Of a stretch of DNA of 64,000 nt, positions 33,705 through 41,536 are shown in pieces (within the stretch, counting starts at the first letter, position 1; every line of letters starts with the position of its first letter). Under the pieces are notes generated by a model. The model did not search any database, was not told the origin of the DNA, and saw nothing but the letters and a program-made list of their open reading frames with translations. The translations under genes and the position numbers were made by a program. Source of the stretch: Kitasatospora aureofaciens (GTDB taxonomy: Bacteria; Actinomycetota; Actinomycetes; Streptomycetales; Streptomycetaceae); NCBI RefSeq assembly GCF_019192735.1, contig NZ_JAHTKP010000018.1, positions 1 through 64,000 on the forward strand. The letters are read 5' to 3'.

Positions 33705-34158
33705 CTACGAGGACGACCCGAACGCGCCCAAGCCCAACAGCCTGGTGCCCGCCGCCTCCGTCGTGGTCGTTGACGACGCCGGCCGCGTCCTCCTCCAGCG
33801 CCGCACCGACAACGGCATGTGGGCTCTCCCCGGCGGAAAGATGGAGTTGGGCGAGTCCCTCGGCGGCTGCGGCATTCGCGAGACGTACGAGGAGACCGGC
33901 ATCCACATCGAGATCACCGGGATCGTCGGCACCTACACCAACCCCGGGCACGTCTTCGCCTACGACGACGGCGAGGTCCGGCAGGAGTTCAGCATCTGCC
34001 TGCTCGGGCGTCCGGTCGGCGGCGAGCTGCGGGTGTCCGACGAATCGCACGAGGTCGCTTGGTTCGCCCCGCCCGAGACCGATGGGCTGCCCATGGTGGC
34101 GAGCATCCGCAAGCGGCTCGCCGACTGGCGGTCCGGTGTGATCCCGGTGGTGCGCTGA
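33691..34158 (+). CDS. NUDIX hydrolase (155 aa)
   Basis: The NUDIX box is complete: G-GKMEL-GE-SLGGCGI-RETYEETGI. It lies between the strand SLVPAASVVVVDDAGRVLLQRR and the metal-binding glutamates that follow. Such enzymes hydrolyse nucleoside diphosphates linked to another group (X) using Mg2+. The sequence does not define the substrate; small single-domain members often act on damaged (d)NTPs or nucleotide sugars. ATG 33691 follows a GGAGGTGGA ribosome site. A second NUDIX gene follows 139 bases later. Confidence 0.88.
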   Translation: MPRRDYEDDPNAPKPNSLVPAASVVVVDDAGRVLLQRRTDNGMWALPGGKMELGESLGGCGIRETYEETGIHIEITGIVGTYTNPGHVFAYDDGEVRQEFSICLLGRPVGGELRVSDESHEVAWFAPPETDGLPMVASIRKRLADWRSGVIPVVR

Positions 34159-34201
34159 CCCCGTTGTCAGACCCGCCTCGTGGCATGAGGGCAGGGGCGC
34201 G

Positions 34202-34285
34202 GTGGTTCAGCGGTTGATGAGCGGGACGACGGAGGAGATCACGGCGCGCGTGAGAGAGTCGGAGCACCAACTCGCACGCGCGTGA
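34202..34285 (+). CDS. Possible 27-aa mini-ORF between the NUDIX genes
   Basis: It has a GTG start, a G-rich upstream sequence and a helical, charged product (MSGTTEEITARVRESEHQLARA from the sixth residue on). Its stop TGA runs into the GAGGAG ribosome site of the next gene, so it could couple translation. It is too short to be sure and could be a remnant of a longer gene. Confidence 0.25.
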   Translation: MVQRLMSGTTEEITARVRESEHQLARA

Positions 34286-34297
34286 GGAGGAGCCGAG

Positions 34298-34843
34298 ATG
34301 GAGTGGAAGAGGTACGGCCAGCGGCAGGTCTACGGCTCCCCGTGGGTCGAAGTATGGCTGGACGACGTCGATGTCCCTGGCGTTGGCCGGATAGATCACC
34401 ACGTTCTCCGCATGCCTCGGGCCTCCACCACCGCCGTTGTCACCAACGAACGGGGAGAGTTCCTGCTGATCCACCGGCACCGCTTCATCACCGGCCGCTG
34501 GGGCTGGGAGGTCCCGGCCGGCTGGGCTGATCCCGGCGAGGACCCCGACGCGGCGATCGCTCGGGAGGTCGAGGAGGAGACCGGCTGGCGGCCCGGCCGA
34601 GTCGAGCTGATGACCGAGTACGACGCCATCGCCGGAATCTCGGACATGCACTTCCGCTCGTACCACATCACCGGGTGCACCGAGGTCGGCGAGCCCGAGG
34701 ACGTATCGGAGGCGGCCCGTGTGGAGTGGGTATCGGAGGCTGAGGTGATCAAGTTGCTGACGAGCGGGGAGGTTCCCGACGGCCCGTCGCACACCGCCCT
34801 TTCCTACTATCTCGGGCCGCACCGGCTCGCCCGGCGCCCCTGA
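34298..34843 (+). CDS. NUDIX hydrolase, ADP-ribose pyrophosphatase-like (181 aa)
   Basis: The box reads G-WADPG-ED-PDAAIA-REVEEETGW, preceded by the ADPRase-like opening YGSPWVEVWLDDVDVPG and the strand TTAVVTNERGEFLLIHRHR. This wider N-terminal domain resembles ADP-ribose/ADP-sugar pyrophosphatases. A strong GAGGAGGAG site precedes the ATG. The two NUDIX genes and their leader lie on the plus strand, divergent from the XRE regulator. Whether they act with the mini-gene chain is unknown. The gene ends 18 bases before the diverged methyltransferase tail. Confidence 0.88.
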   Translation: MEWKRYGQRQVYGSPWVEVWLDDVDVPGVGRIDHHVLRMPRASTTAVVTNERGEFLLIHRHRFITGRWGWEVPAGWADPGEDPDAAIAREVEEETGWRPGRVELMTEYDAIAGISDMHFRSYHITGCTEVGEPEDVSEAARVEWVSEAEVIKLLTSGEVPDGPSHTALSYYLGPHRLARRP

Positions 34844-34860
34844 CCCGCGTTGTCCGACGC

Positions 34861-34988
34861 GGACCACCCGGCCCACCACCCTCCCCCAGGCCGCCGCCGA
34901 CTACGGCCGCCCACTCCCGCCCGCCGCCGGGCCCACGGTGACGGGCTTCATCGAGGCCCTGCGCACCACCCGCCACGACGTGTCCCAC
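34861..34988 (+). pseudogene. Fragment of methyltransferase gene 3' end
   Basis: It encodes the last ~42 residues of a protein like the 29906-30742 methyltransferase (TTLPQAAADYGRPLPPAAGP, then TGFIEALRTT.HDVS), but has no start, and the stop codon is replaced by open sequence. About 11 changes in the first 120 bases separate it from the intact gene. It is either a decayed tandem paralogue or the product of recombination when the 4-kb cassette entered. Confidence 0.75.
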
Positions 34989-35030
34989 CTGAGGGGGCGG
35001 GCATTCGGCCGGATGCGCCCGTCCGGCCAG
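34861..35030 (+). repeat. Right copy of ~170-bp diverged direct repeat
   Basis: Partner of 30612-30782. Similarity continues past the methyltransferase reading frame into the following non-coding DNA, so the copied unit includes the gene's downstream flank. Similarity ends near 35030, before the yceI promoter region. Confidence 0.75.
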
Positions 35031-35137
35031 CGGGTCAGGGTCCCTTCCCGGCGCGGCGCGGTGGCACTCCCCCGGCCCGGCCCCGGGGCCGGGCCGGCGG
35101 ACCAACCCGACGGGCGGGGGCAGCGGACTGCCCCTAG

Positions 35138-35164
35138 CGTGGTCCGGGAACGCCCCGGACCACG
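35138..35164. promoter_or_regulatory. Inverted repeat upstream of yceI-like gene
   Basis: Perfect 11-base arms cgtggtccggg (35138-35148) and cccggaccacg (35154-35164), five-base loop, 41 bases before the ATG at 35206. A ctagcgt stretch overlaps its left edge and could be a -10 element. It may be an operator or a leader hairpin. Confidence 0.45.
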
Positions 35165-35205
35165 CGCCGCCGCGGTCCGAGAGACCCCCAGGAGGCACGC
35201 CGACC

Positions 35206-35760
35206 ATGGCCGCCACACTCTCCGAGCTCACCGGGGACTACGTCCTCGACCCCGCCCACACCCGGATCGGCTTCGTGGCGCGCCACGCCATGGTGACCAA
35301 GGTCCACGGCTCGTTCCACGACTTCGAGGGCACCGCCCACCTGGACGGCAGCGACCCGGCCCGCTCCACCGCCCGGGTGACGATCCGGGCCGGGAGCATC
35401 GACACCGGGGTCGAGCAGCGCGACCAGCACCTGCGCACCAACGACTTCCTGGACGTGCCGAGCCACCCGGACATCACCTTCACCACGACAGCGGTCGAGC
35501 CGACGGGGAAGACCGATTTCCGGGTCACGGGCGACCTCACCATCAAGGACACCACCCGCCCGGTCTCCATCGACTTCGAGTACACGGGCAACGCCGTCGA
35601 CCCCTCCGGGAACCTGCGGGTGGGCCTGGAGGGCTCGGTGGCGATCAACCGCAAGGACTTCGGCGTGACCTGGAACGCGGCGCTGGAGGGCGGCGGCGTA
35701 CTGGTCGGCGACAAGGTCGTCCTGGAGTTCGACATCTCGGCGATCAGGCAGAACGCGTAG
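35206..35760 (+). CDS. YceI family protein (184 aa)
   Basis: The whole protein matches the YceI lipocalin-like fold: start YVLDPAHTRIGFVARHAMVTKVHGSFHDFEG, then ASIDTGVEQRD-type (here GSIDTGVEQRDQHLRTNDFLDV), TGDLTIKDTTRPVSIDFEY and the end GVLVGDKVVLEFDISAIRQ. YceI proteins bind long isoprenoid or other lipophilic ligands in a beta-barrel. There is no signal peptide, so it is cytosolic as in many actinobacterial copies. A ggaggc ribosome site precedes the ATG. Confidence 0.92.
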   Translation: MAATLSELTGDYVLDPAHTRIGFVARHAMVTKVHGSFHDFEGTAHLDGSDPARSTARVTIRAGSIDTGVEQRDQHLRTNDFLDVPSHPDITFTTTAVEPTGKTDFRVTGDLTIKDTTRPVSIDFEYTGNAVDPSGNLRVGLEGSVAINRKDFGVTWNAALEGGGVLVGDKVVLEFDISAIRQNA

Positions 35761-35857
35761 CACCCGGGAGCACGCAGGGGCGCCCCGGTCTGGTTCGTCC
35801 GCGTCCGATGTGGTGGGATGTGCCGGCACAGGTTGATGGCGCTGACGGGGGTGCGCG

Positions 35858-36517
35858 TTGAGGAGTGGACGACTGCTCGGACTGGACGGGGATGCGGCGC
35901 AGCTTGCCGCCGCAGGCCTGGTCCGTCTGGCTACGAAGGAGTTGCTGGGCGGCGCGGCCGGGGCCCCGGCGTGGGTGTGGCGGGTGCGGGCGTCCGCGTT
36001 CGCGGACACGTGGCTGGGGTTCGGCGAGGCGTCGACGCCGGGGCTGCGGGTGCCAGCGGGAGCGGTGCTGCGGCCGCTCGCGTACCGGGCGGCGGAGCTG
36101 GTCCTGGAGGCGCGGCAGGAGGACGGTCCGGCGGCGCTGGAGTGGCTGGGCCTGCGGTCGGCGGAGGCCCGTGACGAGGCACGCCGGGCGGGTGCGGCGC
36201 ACCCGGCCGAGCCCGCCGCGCTCGCCCTGGTCTGGCACGGCGTCCAGGCGATCGCCGAGGATGCGGGCCGGGAGTCCCAGGGCAGGCGCATCGACGAGCG
36301 GTGCGAGGCGTACGTGCGCGAGCGGCATCGCCGCCAGGACACCCTCGCGCTCCTGCTGGCCTGCGCCCGGATCGCCGCCACCGCGCTGGTGGAGCTGAGC
36401 GACGGCGACCCGGTCCAGGCCGGGAGGTGCCTGGAGGAGCACGCGGCCCGGTACATGCCGCACGGCGGGCCGGTGCCGCTCTGGGTGCCCGGCCGGCCCT
36501 GGCAGCCCGCCGGCTGA
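35858..36517 (+). CDS. Uncharacterised helical protein (219 aa)
   Basis: The frame starts at TTG 35858 with a G-rich upstream site; no ATG start is available near it. It is strongly Ala/Leu/Arg-rich and alpha-helical throughout (LRSAEARDEARRAGAAH; RRQDTLALLLACARIAATAL), with a conserved-looking WRVRASAFADTW motif and a short C-terminal MPHGGPVPLWVPGRPW. No transmembrane helix or known domain was recognised. It ends just before the decayed reductase fragment and the insertion sequence. Confidence 0.6.
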   Translation: MRSGRLLGLDGDAAQLAAAGLVRLATKELLGGAAGAPAWVWRVRASAFADTWLGFGEASTPGLRVPAGAVLRPLAYRAAELVLEARQEDGPAALEWLGLRSAEARDEARRAGAAHPAEPAALALVWHGVQAIAEDAGRESQGRRIDERCEAYVRERHRRQDTLALLLACARIAATALVELSDGDPVQAGRCLEEHAARYMPHGGPVPLWVPGRPWQPAG

Positions 36518-36540
36518 CACGGCCGCGCGACGGGGCCGGT

Positions 36541-36596
36541 TCAGGATGCCGGGTGCGCCGCCGGGCCAGGGCGGTCGCAAAGCGCAGCACTTCGTT
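36541..36596 (-). pseudogene. Decayed 3' end of an FMN-reductase gene
   Basis: These 56 bases match the end of the intact reductase gene (43707-43763) with five mismatches and one missing base. Read on the minus strand they encode EVLRFATAL; with the missing base restored, GPAAHPAS and a stop follow (intact gene: GPSAHLAS). The match stops abruptly at 36596, toward the insertion sequence. Confidence 0.7.
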
Positions 36597-36662
36597 GCAC
36601 CGTTCGCACGGGCGGAAGAGAGGCCGTTCGCCCTGCCGATGGTGCTCCTCACCCTCCCCGAC

Positions 36663-38381
36663 GGGGCCGTCGGGAATCTACTGGTCACTTCCGGGACTTC
36701 GGCTCGTTGATCTGGTATGGGGCGTTTCGATGAGCTGATCGGTCCGTTACGGGCAAAACTGGAGGCGGTGACCCCGCATCTGAATGAGCGTCAGTGCCGT
36801 CTGCTGTACGCAGCCGAGGCCCGGCAGCTCGGTCACGGCGGAATCGCCGCGGTCGCCGCGGCGGCCAGGATCTCGAAGGGCTGCATCCGCCGGGGACTGG
36901 CCGACCTGGAGGAAGCCACCGAAGCGGACAGCCGGGTACGGCGCCCCGGCGCAGGCCGCCCGGCCGCAGCCGCGAAGGACCCGGGCCTGCGCGCCACGCT
37001 GCTGGCCCTGGTCGAGGACCATACGCAGGGCGACCCGATAAGGCCGCTGACCTGGACCACGAAATCCCTGCGCCACCTGGCGGACGAACTCGCCGCCCGG
37101 GGACACGCGGCAGGACGCGACACCGTCGCCGCGCTGCTGAAGCAGGCCGGGTTCAGCCTCCGGGGCAACGCCCGGGTCCTGGCGGGCAGTTCGCACCCGG
37201 ACCGCGACGCCCAGTTCCGGCACCTCAACGACGAGGTGCGGGAGTTCCTGGACGCAGGGGACCCGGTGATCAGCGTGGACAGCAAGAAAAAGGAGCAGAT
37301 CGGGCTGTTCGCGCAGGCCGGGCGGAAATGGGCCCCACCCGGCGCGCCGGTGAAGGTCCTGGACCACGACTTTCCCACCCAGGCGAGCGGCACCGCGATT
37401 CCCTACGGCATCTACGACGTGGGCCGCAACACCGGCTTCGTGGTGGTCGGAACCGACCACGACACCGCCGCATTCGCGGTCGCCGCCCTGCGGCGCTGGT
37501 GGGCCGAGGAGGGCCGCGCCGCCTACCCCAATGCGCGGCGACTGCTGGTCACCGCGGACGGAGGCGGCTCCAACAGCTCGCGGGCCAAGGCATGGAAGGC
37601 CAACCTGGCCGTACTCGCCACCGAGACCGGCCTGGAGATCACCGTGTGTCACCTACCGCCGGGCACTTCGAAGTGGAACAAGGTGGAGCACAGACTCTTC
37701 TCCTTCATCTCCCTGAACTGGCGCGCCCATCCGCTGACCAGCCTCGAAGTCGTGTTGAACCTGATCGCCTCGACCACCACCGCGACCGGACTGCGCGTGG
37801 CCGCCCGCCTGGACAAGAACGCCTACCCCACCGGCATCGAGATCGACGCGCAGCACGCCGCCGCACTGACCATCAACCCCGACGCCTTCCACGGCGAGTG
37901 GAACTACACGATCCCGCCCCAGCCCGGCGTCCCCGCCGTTCCGGCCCAGCCGCCCGAGCGCCGCGCCCGCCCCGGCGTCGCCCGCACCTTCGACGCCGCA
38001 CTGGCCACCCACCCCGTCCTGACCGGCATCTCCCGCGACGCCCTCGACCGACTCGTCGCCGAGATCCGCGCAACGGTCGACGGCCTGCCGCCTTCGCAAC
38101 GGCCCCACCACCGCAAACTCGCCATCGAAAACATCATCTGGGCCACCGTCCTGGACCAGCGCGGACTGCCGTGCTCGCTGATCGCCCACCTCCTCCACGT
38201 CGGAGAGAACCAGATGCGCGCCCTCCTCATCCAAGCCCGCCCCCTCCTTCAACAGCACGGACACCACGGCAAACCCCTCCCCGTCCACCTCGTCGACCCC
38301 TGCGAACTCGCCAGGTACGTCATGCACTCAACATCAACGACAGGTTGACGCGACACGCACCACTAATTCACCGACGGCCCC
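36663..38381 (+). mobile_element. ISAzo13-like insertion sequence
   Basis: A single transposase gene is bounded by imperfect terminal inverted repeats of about 23 bases: left ggggccgtcgggaat... (36663-36685), right end read inward ggggccgtcggtgaat... (38359-38381). After allowing two single-base gaps they differ at about one further position. A shared cgttgat block also lies inside each end. No clear target-site duplication is visible, and the exact outer bases are uncertain. Confidence 0.65.
36717..38348 (+). CDS. ISAzo13-family transposase (543 aa)
   Basis: The N-terminal 100 residues contain a helix-turn-helix (GGIAAVAAAARISKGCIRRGLADL). The catalytic core follows, with acidic residues in SVDSKKKEQIG (about residue 188), TADGGGSNSSR (about 281) and KWNKVEHRLFSFI (about 324), the DDE pattern of ISAzo13 transposases. 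After the core (NPDAFHGEWNYTI) a C-terminal extension of ~130 residues is intact, as in other long family members. The frame has no stops or shifts, so the element may still be functional. Confidence 0.9.
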   Translation: MGRFDELIGPLRAKLEAVTPHLNERQCRLLYAAEARQLGHGGIAAVAAAARISKGCIRRGLADLEEATEADSRVRRPGAGRPAAAAKDPGLRATLLALVEDHTQGDPIRPLTWTTKSLRHLADELAARGHAAGRDTVAALLKQAGFSLRGNARVLAGSSHPDRDAQFRHLNDEVREFLDAGDPVISVDSKKKEQIGLFAQAGRKWAPPGAPVKVLDHDFPTQASGTAIPYGIYDVGRNTGFVVVGTDHDTAAFAVAALRRWWAEEGRAAYPNARRLLVTADGGGSNSSRAKAWKANLAVLATETGLEITVCHLPPGTSKWNKVEHRLFSFISLNWRAHPLTSLEVVLNLIASTTTATGLRVAARLDKNAYPTGIEIDAQHAAALTINPDAFHGEWNYTIPPQPGVPAVPAQPPERRARPGVARTFDAALATHPVLTGISRDALDRLVAEIRATVDGLPPSQRPHHRKLAIENIIWATVLDQRGLPCSLIAHLLHVGENQMRALLIQARPLLQQHGHHGKPLPVHLVDPCELARYVMHSTSTTG

Positions 38382-38391
38382 GGCCATCGCC

Positions 38392-38439
38392 TGACAAACG
38401 GCGGGGCACGTCCGCATGGAGGTGCCCCGCGGTTTGTCA
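38392..38439. terminator. Strong bidirectional terminator hairpin
   Basis: An 18-base stem tgacaaacggcggggcac (38392-38409) pairs with gtgccccgcggtttgtca (38422-38439) with one mismatch and a 12-base loop. It sits between the transposase end and the converging Gly-rich protein gene, 11 bases from that gene's stop, and probably ends transcription from the right. Confidence 0.75.
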
Positions 38440-38449
38440 CAGTCGGTTG

Positions 38450-40024
38450 TTACCAGTGGTCGTGGCGATCGCAGTGCTCGTCGTGCTCGTGGCGCTTGAT
38501 CTTGGTGAGGTCGGTGGCGGTGTGGGTGGTGGCGTCGCCCCCTCCGGTGACGGTGGCGGTGTTGGTGACGTGTGCGTGGGCCGTGCAGGAGACGTCGACC
38601 TTCAGGGTGATGGGCGGGTAGCTGCTCCCGGCGGGGAGGACGTCGCTGCGGGTGCAGGTGAGGGTGGTGCGGGTGCAGGTCCATCCCGTGCCGGTGATGC
38701 TGTCGGCCCTGAGCCCTGCGGGGAGGGTGTCATGGACGGTGACCGTGGTGCCGTCGGTTGGGCCAGATCCGTTGTTGCCCACGGTGATGGTGTAGACGCC
38801 GTCCCTGCCTTGGGCGAAGTGCTTGGTGTGGGTCTTGGCGACGGTCAGGGAGGGGGTGGCCACGGTGTAGGAGATGATCACCTGGCCGTTGCGGTTGGCC
38901 GTGCCGATCGTGGAGGTGGTGTAGCTGGTCCCGCTGCCCGATGGGGTGGCGAAGCTACTACCACCGCCTCCGCCACCCCCACCGGAGAATCCGCCGAAGT
39001 TGGCGTCGCTGCCGCCGCCTCCGCCGGCGTAGTAACCGGCGCCGCCGCCCCCGCCGGCCCCCACGCTACCGACGCCATTGGTGACGCAGCCGGAGTTGCT
39101 GCCTCCGGCACCTCCGGTGCCGACAACGCTGCCGGAGAAGATTCCCCCCGGCATGCCCGCTGTGGCCGTACAGCCGCTGTCGAGGCCGAGAGAGCCGCCG
39201 GCGCCGACGGTGTTGGCGCTGGTACTGCCGCCGCCCCCGCCTCCACCACCGTTACTGCCGTCACCGCTGGATTGTCCCGCGGTGCCAGCGGTGGCGTCCG
39301 GCGTTCCCCCCTTGCCCCCGTCCCCGCTGGTTTCATTCAATCCAGGGCCGCCTGCGGCGCCGCCACCGCCCGCGACGACGAGCAGGCTGGTGCCCACGTT
39401 GACACTGGACGCCCCGCCCCCTCCGGGGCCGCCGCTGCCCATGGAGTCGGTGCTGCCGCCAGCACCGCCGCCGTTGAACCCGCCGGCGCCGCTGGTGCCT
39501 GGGCAGCTGTTGCCGCTGTTGCTGCCGGCGCCGCCGACGTTGACGGTGTAGGTGGTCGAGGAGACGGTGGGCGGCAGCGTGGTGACGACCCGCGCCCCGG
39601 GCCCGGCCGTCCCGGTAAAGGCGGCACAGCTGGTGCCAGTGTTGTCCGCGCCACCGCCACCATCCGCGGTGATCGTCACCAACGCTCCCGCCGGGACGGT
39701 GTACGACTGCGGCGCGCCGGTGAAACTGAAGGTCTGACTCACCAGGGCCGCCACCCGCGCCTTCGCCGGAGCGGCGGCTACGGGTGTTGCGGCCACGGGC
39801 ACTAGCGCAAACCCGGACAGCAGTGTGCACACCGCCGCAGTTGTTTCAAAGCGCCGCCCCCAACGTCTCCTACTGAAGCCCGCCGGGCCGGTCGGAACGG
39901 GAACGTGGGCCGAGGCGGTCCTGCCGTCCGTCGCCCTGGGTACGGCAGCGGGCCGCTGACGGTCGACCCGGTACAACGGGGGATCGCCATGTCCACGAAC
40001 ACGAGCGCTCATCTGCGGATACAC
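38450..40024 (-). CDS. Secreted glycine-rich protein with DUF11-type domain (524 aa)
   Basis: GTG 40024 follows a GAGG site. A basic stretch FSRRRWGRRFE and hydrophobic segment TTAAVCTLLSGFALVPVAAT ending AAA give a long signal peptide. Next is a beta-strand opening TFSFTGAPQSYTVPAGALVTITADGGGG, typical of Gly-rich secreted repeat domains, then ~240 residues of Gly/Ser/Asn-rich sequence. Residues ~390-505 resemble a DUF11/conserved-repeat Ig-like domain (SLTVAKTHTKHFAQGRDGVYTITVGNNG ... TNTATVTGGGD). The tail HEHDEHCDRHDHW could bind metal. Probably a cell-surface or matrix protein; no sorting signal is seen. Confidence 0.75.
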   Translation of the reverse strand: MYPQMSARVRGHGDPPLYRVDRQRPAAVPRATDGRTASAHVPVPTGPAGFSRRRWGRRFETTAAVCTLLSGFALVPVAATPVAAAPAKARVAALVSQTFSFTGAPQSYTVPAGALVTITADGGGGADNTGTSCAAFTGTAGPGARVVTTLPPTVSSTTYTVNVGGAGSNSGNSCPGTSGAGGFNGGGAGGSTDSMGSGGPGGGGASSVNVGTSLLVVAGGGGAAGGPGLNETSGDGGKGGTPDATAGTAGQSSGDGSNGGGGGGGGSTSANTVGAGGSLGLDSGCTATAGMPGGIFSGSVVGTGGAGGSNSGCVTNGVGSVGAGGGGGAGYYAGGGGGSDANFGGFSGGGGGGGGSSFATPSGSGTSYTTSTIGTANRNGQVIISYTVATPSLTVAKTHTKHFAQGRDGVYTITVGNNGSGPTDGTTVTVHDTLPAGLRADSITGTGWTCTRTTLTCTRSDVLPAGSSYPPITLKVDVSCTAHAHVTNTATVTGGGDATTHTATDLTKIKRHEHDEHCDRHDHW

Positions 40025-40546
40025 CTTTCCTCACAGCAGAATCCCGCTGCATCCCCCGGAAGAACGGGCGAGCACAGCAGGACACCTGACGGGGCAAAAC
40101 CAGCTAAGCGCTATTAGAGACTCAAATTGGACTGATCGTGCGTAATGGGGCGTGCGAGGTGTCGTGTGTCGGGAGGCAGCTCCAATGCCTCTTCGGTTCA
40201 CCAACCACGGCTGGCGTTGTCCGCGACGGCCATCTCCGTGCACTGGACTTGTCCGGGCAGCGGCTGTTCGATCAGGGCCGGCGAGGCGCCCGCGATGCCG
40301 CCCGAGCCCTGGGGGATGCCGCATCCAACAGCATCCCGCTCCCCATGTACGACAGCAGCCCCCCGCTCGTCGGCCTCTCCGCCCGCCTGCCCGAGACAGC
40401 TCTTGAACGTGCGAATGGCCCGCCCCCGGCGGGCCCTGCGGCGTCCGGCCTGGTCGGGCGGTTTGGCCGTGTTGGGGCGGCCGGGTGAGTGGACACAGCC
40501 CGACGTCGCACGACCCGGCGACGGCAACTGGTCAGCGACGTTCTGC
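40025..40546. other. Intergenic region, 522 bp, no supported gene
   Basis: This is the gap between two minus-strand genes. Open frames exist on both strands but show neither family resemblance nor ribosome sites. It should contain the promoter of the Gly-rich protein gene near 40025-40130, where the sequence is locally A/T-richer (agctaagcgctattagag). Confidence 0.4.
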
Positions 40547-41536
40547 TCACAGGCCGGGTGCGTGGAAGCCGTTCAGGTACCAGAAGGGGGCGACGTACCA
40601 GATCAGGGCGATCGCAGTGACGAGGGTTCCGCCGGCCAGGGGGAGTGCCCAGCCGGGCCAGCGGCGGTGCCGGACCACGATGACCTTGGCGACGAAGGCC
40701 CCGTAGAGGAAGCAGCCGGCGAGCGAATGCAGTGCCACGCGGGTGTCGGTCAGTTGGACGCCGTAGGCGGTGATGCAGTGCCGAGCGATGGGCAGGGAGA
40801 GGAGGAAGGCGGTCAGGCCGATGAGGCGGTGCGTGGTGTGGACCCGGTGCGGCGCGGCTCGCAGTGTGGGCAGGCGGCCGTAGATCCACAGGGCGAGAAG
40901 CAGCTGAATCAGCGCCAGGCCCAGGAGTGCGGAGCCCAGTTGGGCTTTCAGCAGTCTTGCGTCGTCGCCGCGGTTCCCGAAGAGGCTGGTCTCGTAGTTG
41001 GGGGTGTGTACCCGGCCGTACCAGTAGAGGCCGGCCACCACCGCCACGGGCAGGAGAAGCCACAGGACGTCGTAGAGCCGTCGGTGGCCGGCGGGGTGAG
41101 CGAGGCCCTCCACGTGATCAGCCGCCCCCGCTCTCGATTTTGCCGCAACCTCGGATGTCTGCCAGGCCACGACGATCAGCAGGGTGAGCGCCTCGGCGAC
41201 GAGGCTGAGCAGGGCCTGCGGGGCTGGTTGCAGGCCGTGTTCGGAGAACCCGAACAATCCGATGGTGCGGGATGCGGCGAACCCGACGAGCGCGCCGATG
41301 GCGATCGCGGCGGCGGCGATTCGCAGGAGCAGGGGCGCCGCCAACAGAAGGAGTGCGGCCACCGCGAAAGCGGTGCTGGCCTGCAACAGGAACAGCGAGC
41401 CGACGACGTGGACGAAACGATATCCGTCGATGTAGAGCTGGGCGTGGATGTATCCGCTTGCCGCGAGCGTGGCGGCAAGCACCAGGCGCAGTGCGAGGGC
41501 GGGCAGGCTCCGGGTGTTCATGCTCCGGGTGTTCAT
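40547..41536 (-). CDS. Polytopic membrane protein, DUF6529-like (329 aa)
   Basis: The ATG at 41536 overlaps the stop of the metallophosphoesterase gene (ATGA). About eight membrane helices are visible. The first half (LRLVLAATLAASGYIHAQLYIDGYRF..VGSLFLLQASTAF) resembles small four-helix membrane proteins; the second half, with RVHTTHRLIGLTAFLLSLPIARHCI and VALHSLAGCFLYGAFVAKVIVVR, looks like a DUF6529/cytochrome b561-type four-helix unit with conserved histidines that could bind haem. It is the third gene of a cupredoxin operon, so a role in membrane redox or copper handling is plausible but inferred. Confidence 0.75.
   Translation of the reverse strand: MNTRSMNTRSLPALALRLVLAATLAASGYIHAQLYIDGYRFVHVVGSLFLLQASTAFAVAALLLLAAPLLLRIAAAAIAIGALVGFAASRTIGLFGFSEHGLQPAPQALLSLVAEALTLLIVVAWQTSEVAAKSRAGAADHVEGLAHPAGHRRLYDVLWLLLPVAVVAGLYWYGRVHTPNYETSLFGNRGDDARLLKAQLGSALLGLALIQLLLALWIYGRLPTLRAAPHRVHTTHRLIGLTAFLLSLPIARHCITAYGVQLTDTRVALHSLAGCFLYGAFVAKVIVVRHRRWPGWALPLAGGTLVTAIALIWYVAPFWYLNGFHAPGL

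Noticed and set aside
34240..34285. Inverted cgcgcgtg/cacgcgcg before the second NUDIX gene as an operator
   Set aside because: The arms are short, G/C-only and lie within a possible mini-ORF, so they may be chance in this base composition.
38860..39560. Dense glycine-codon repeats as a PE_PGRS-like gene
   Set aside because: No PE domain; a signal peptide and a DUF11-type domain point to a secreted surface protein instead.
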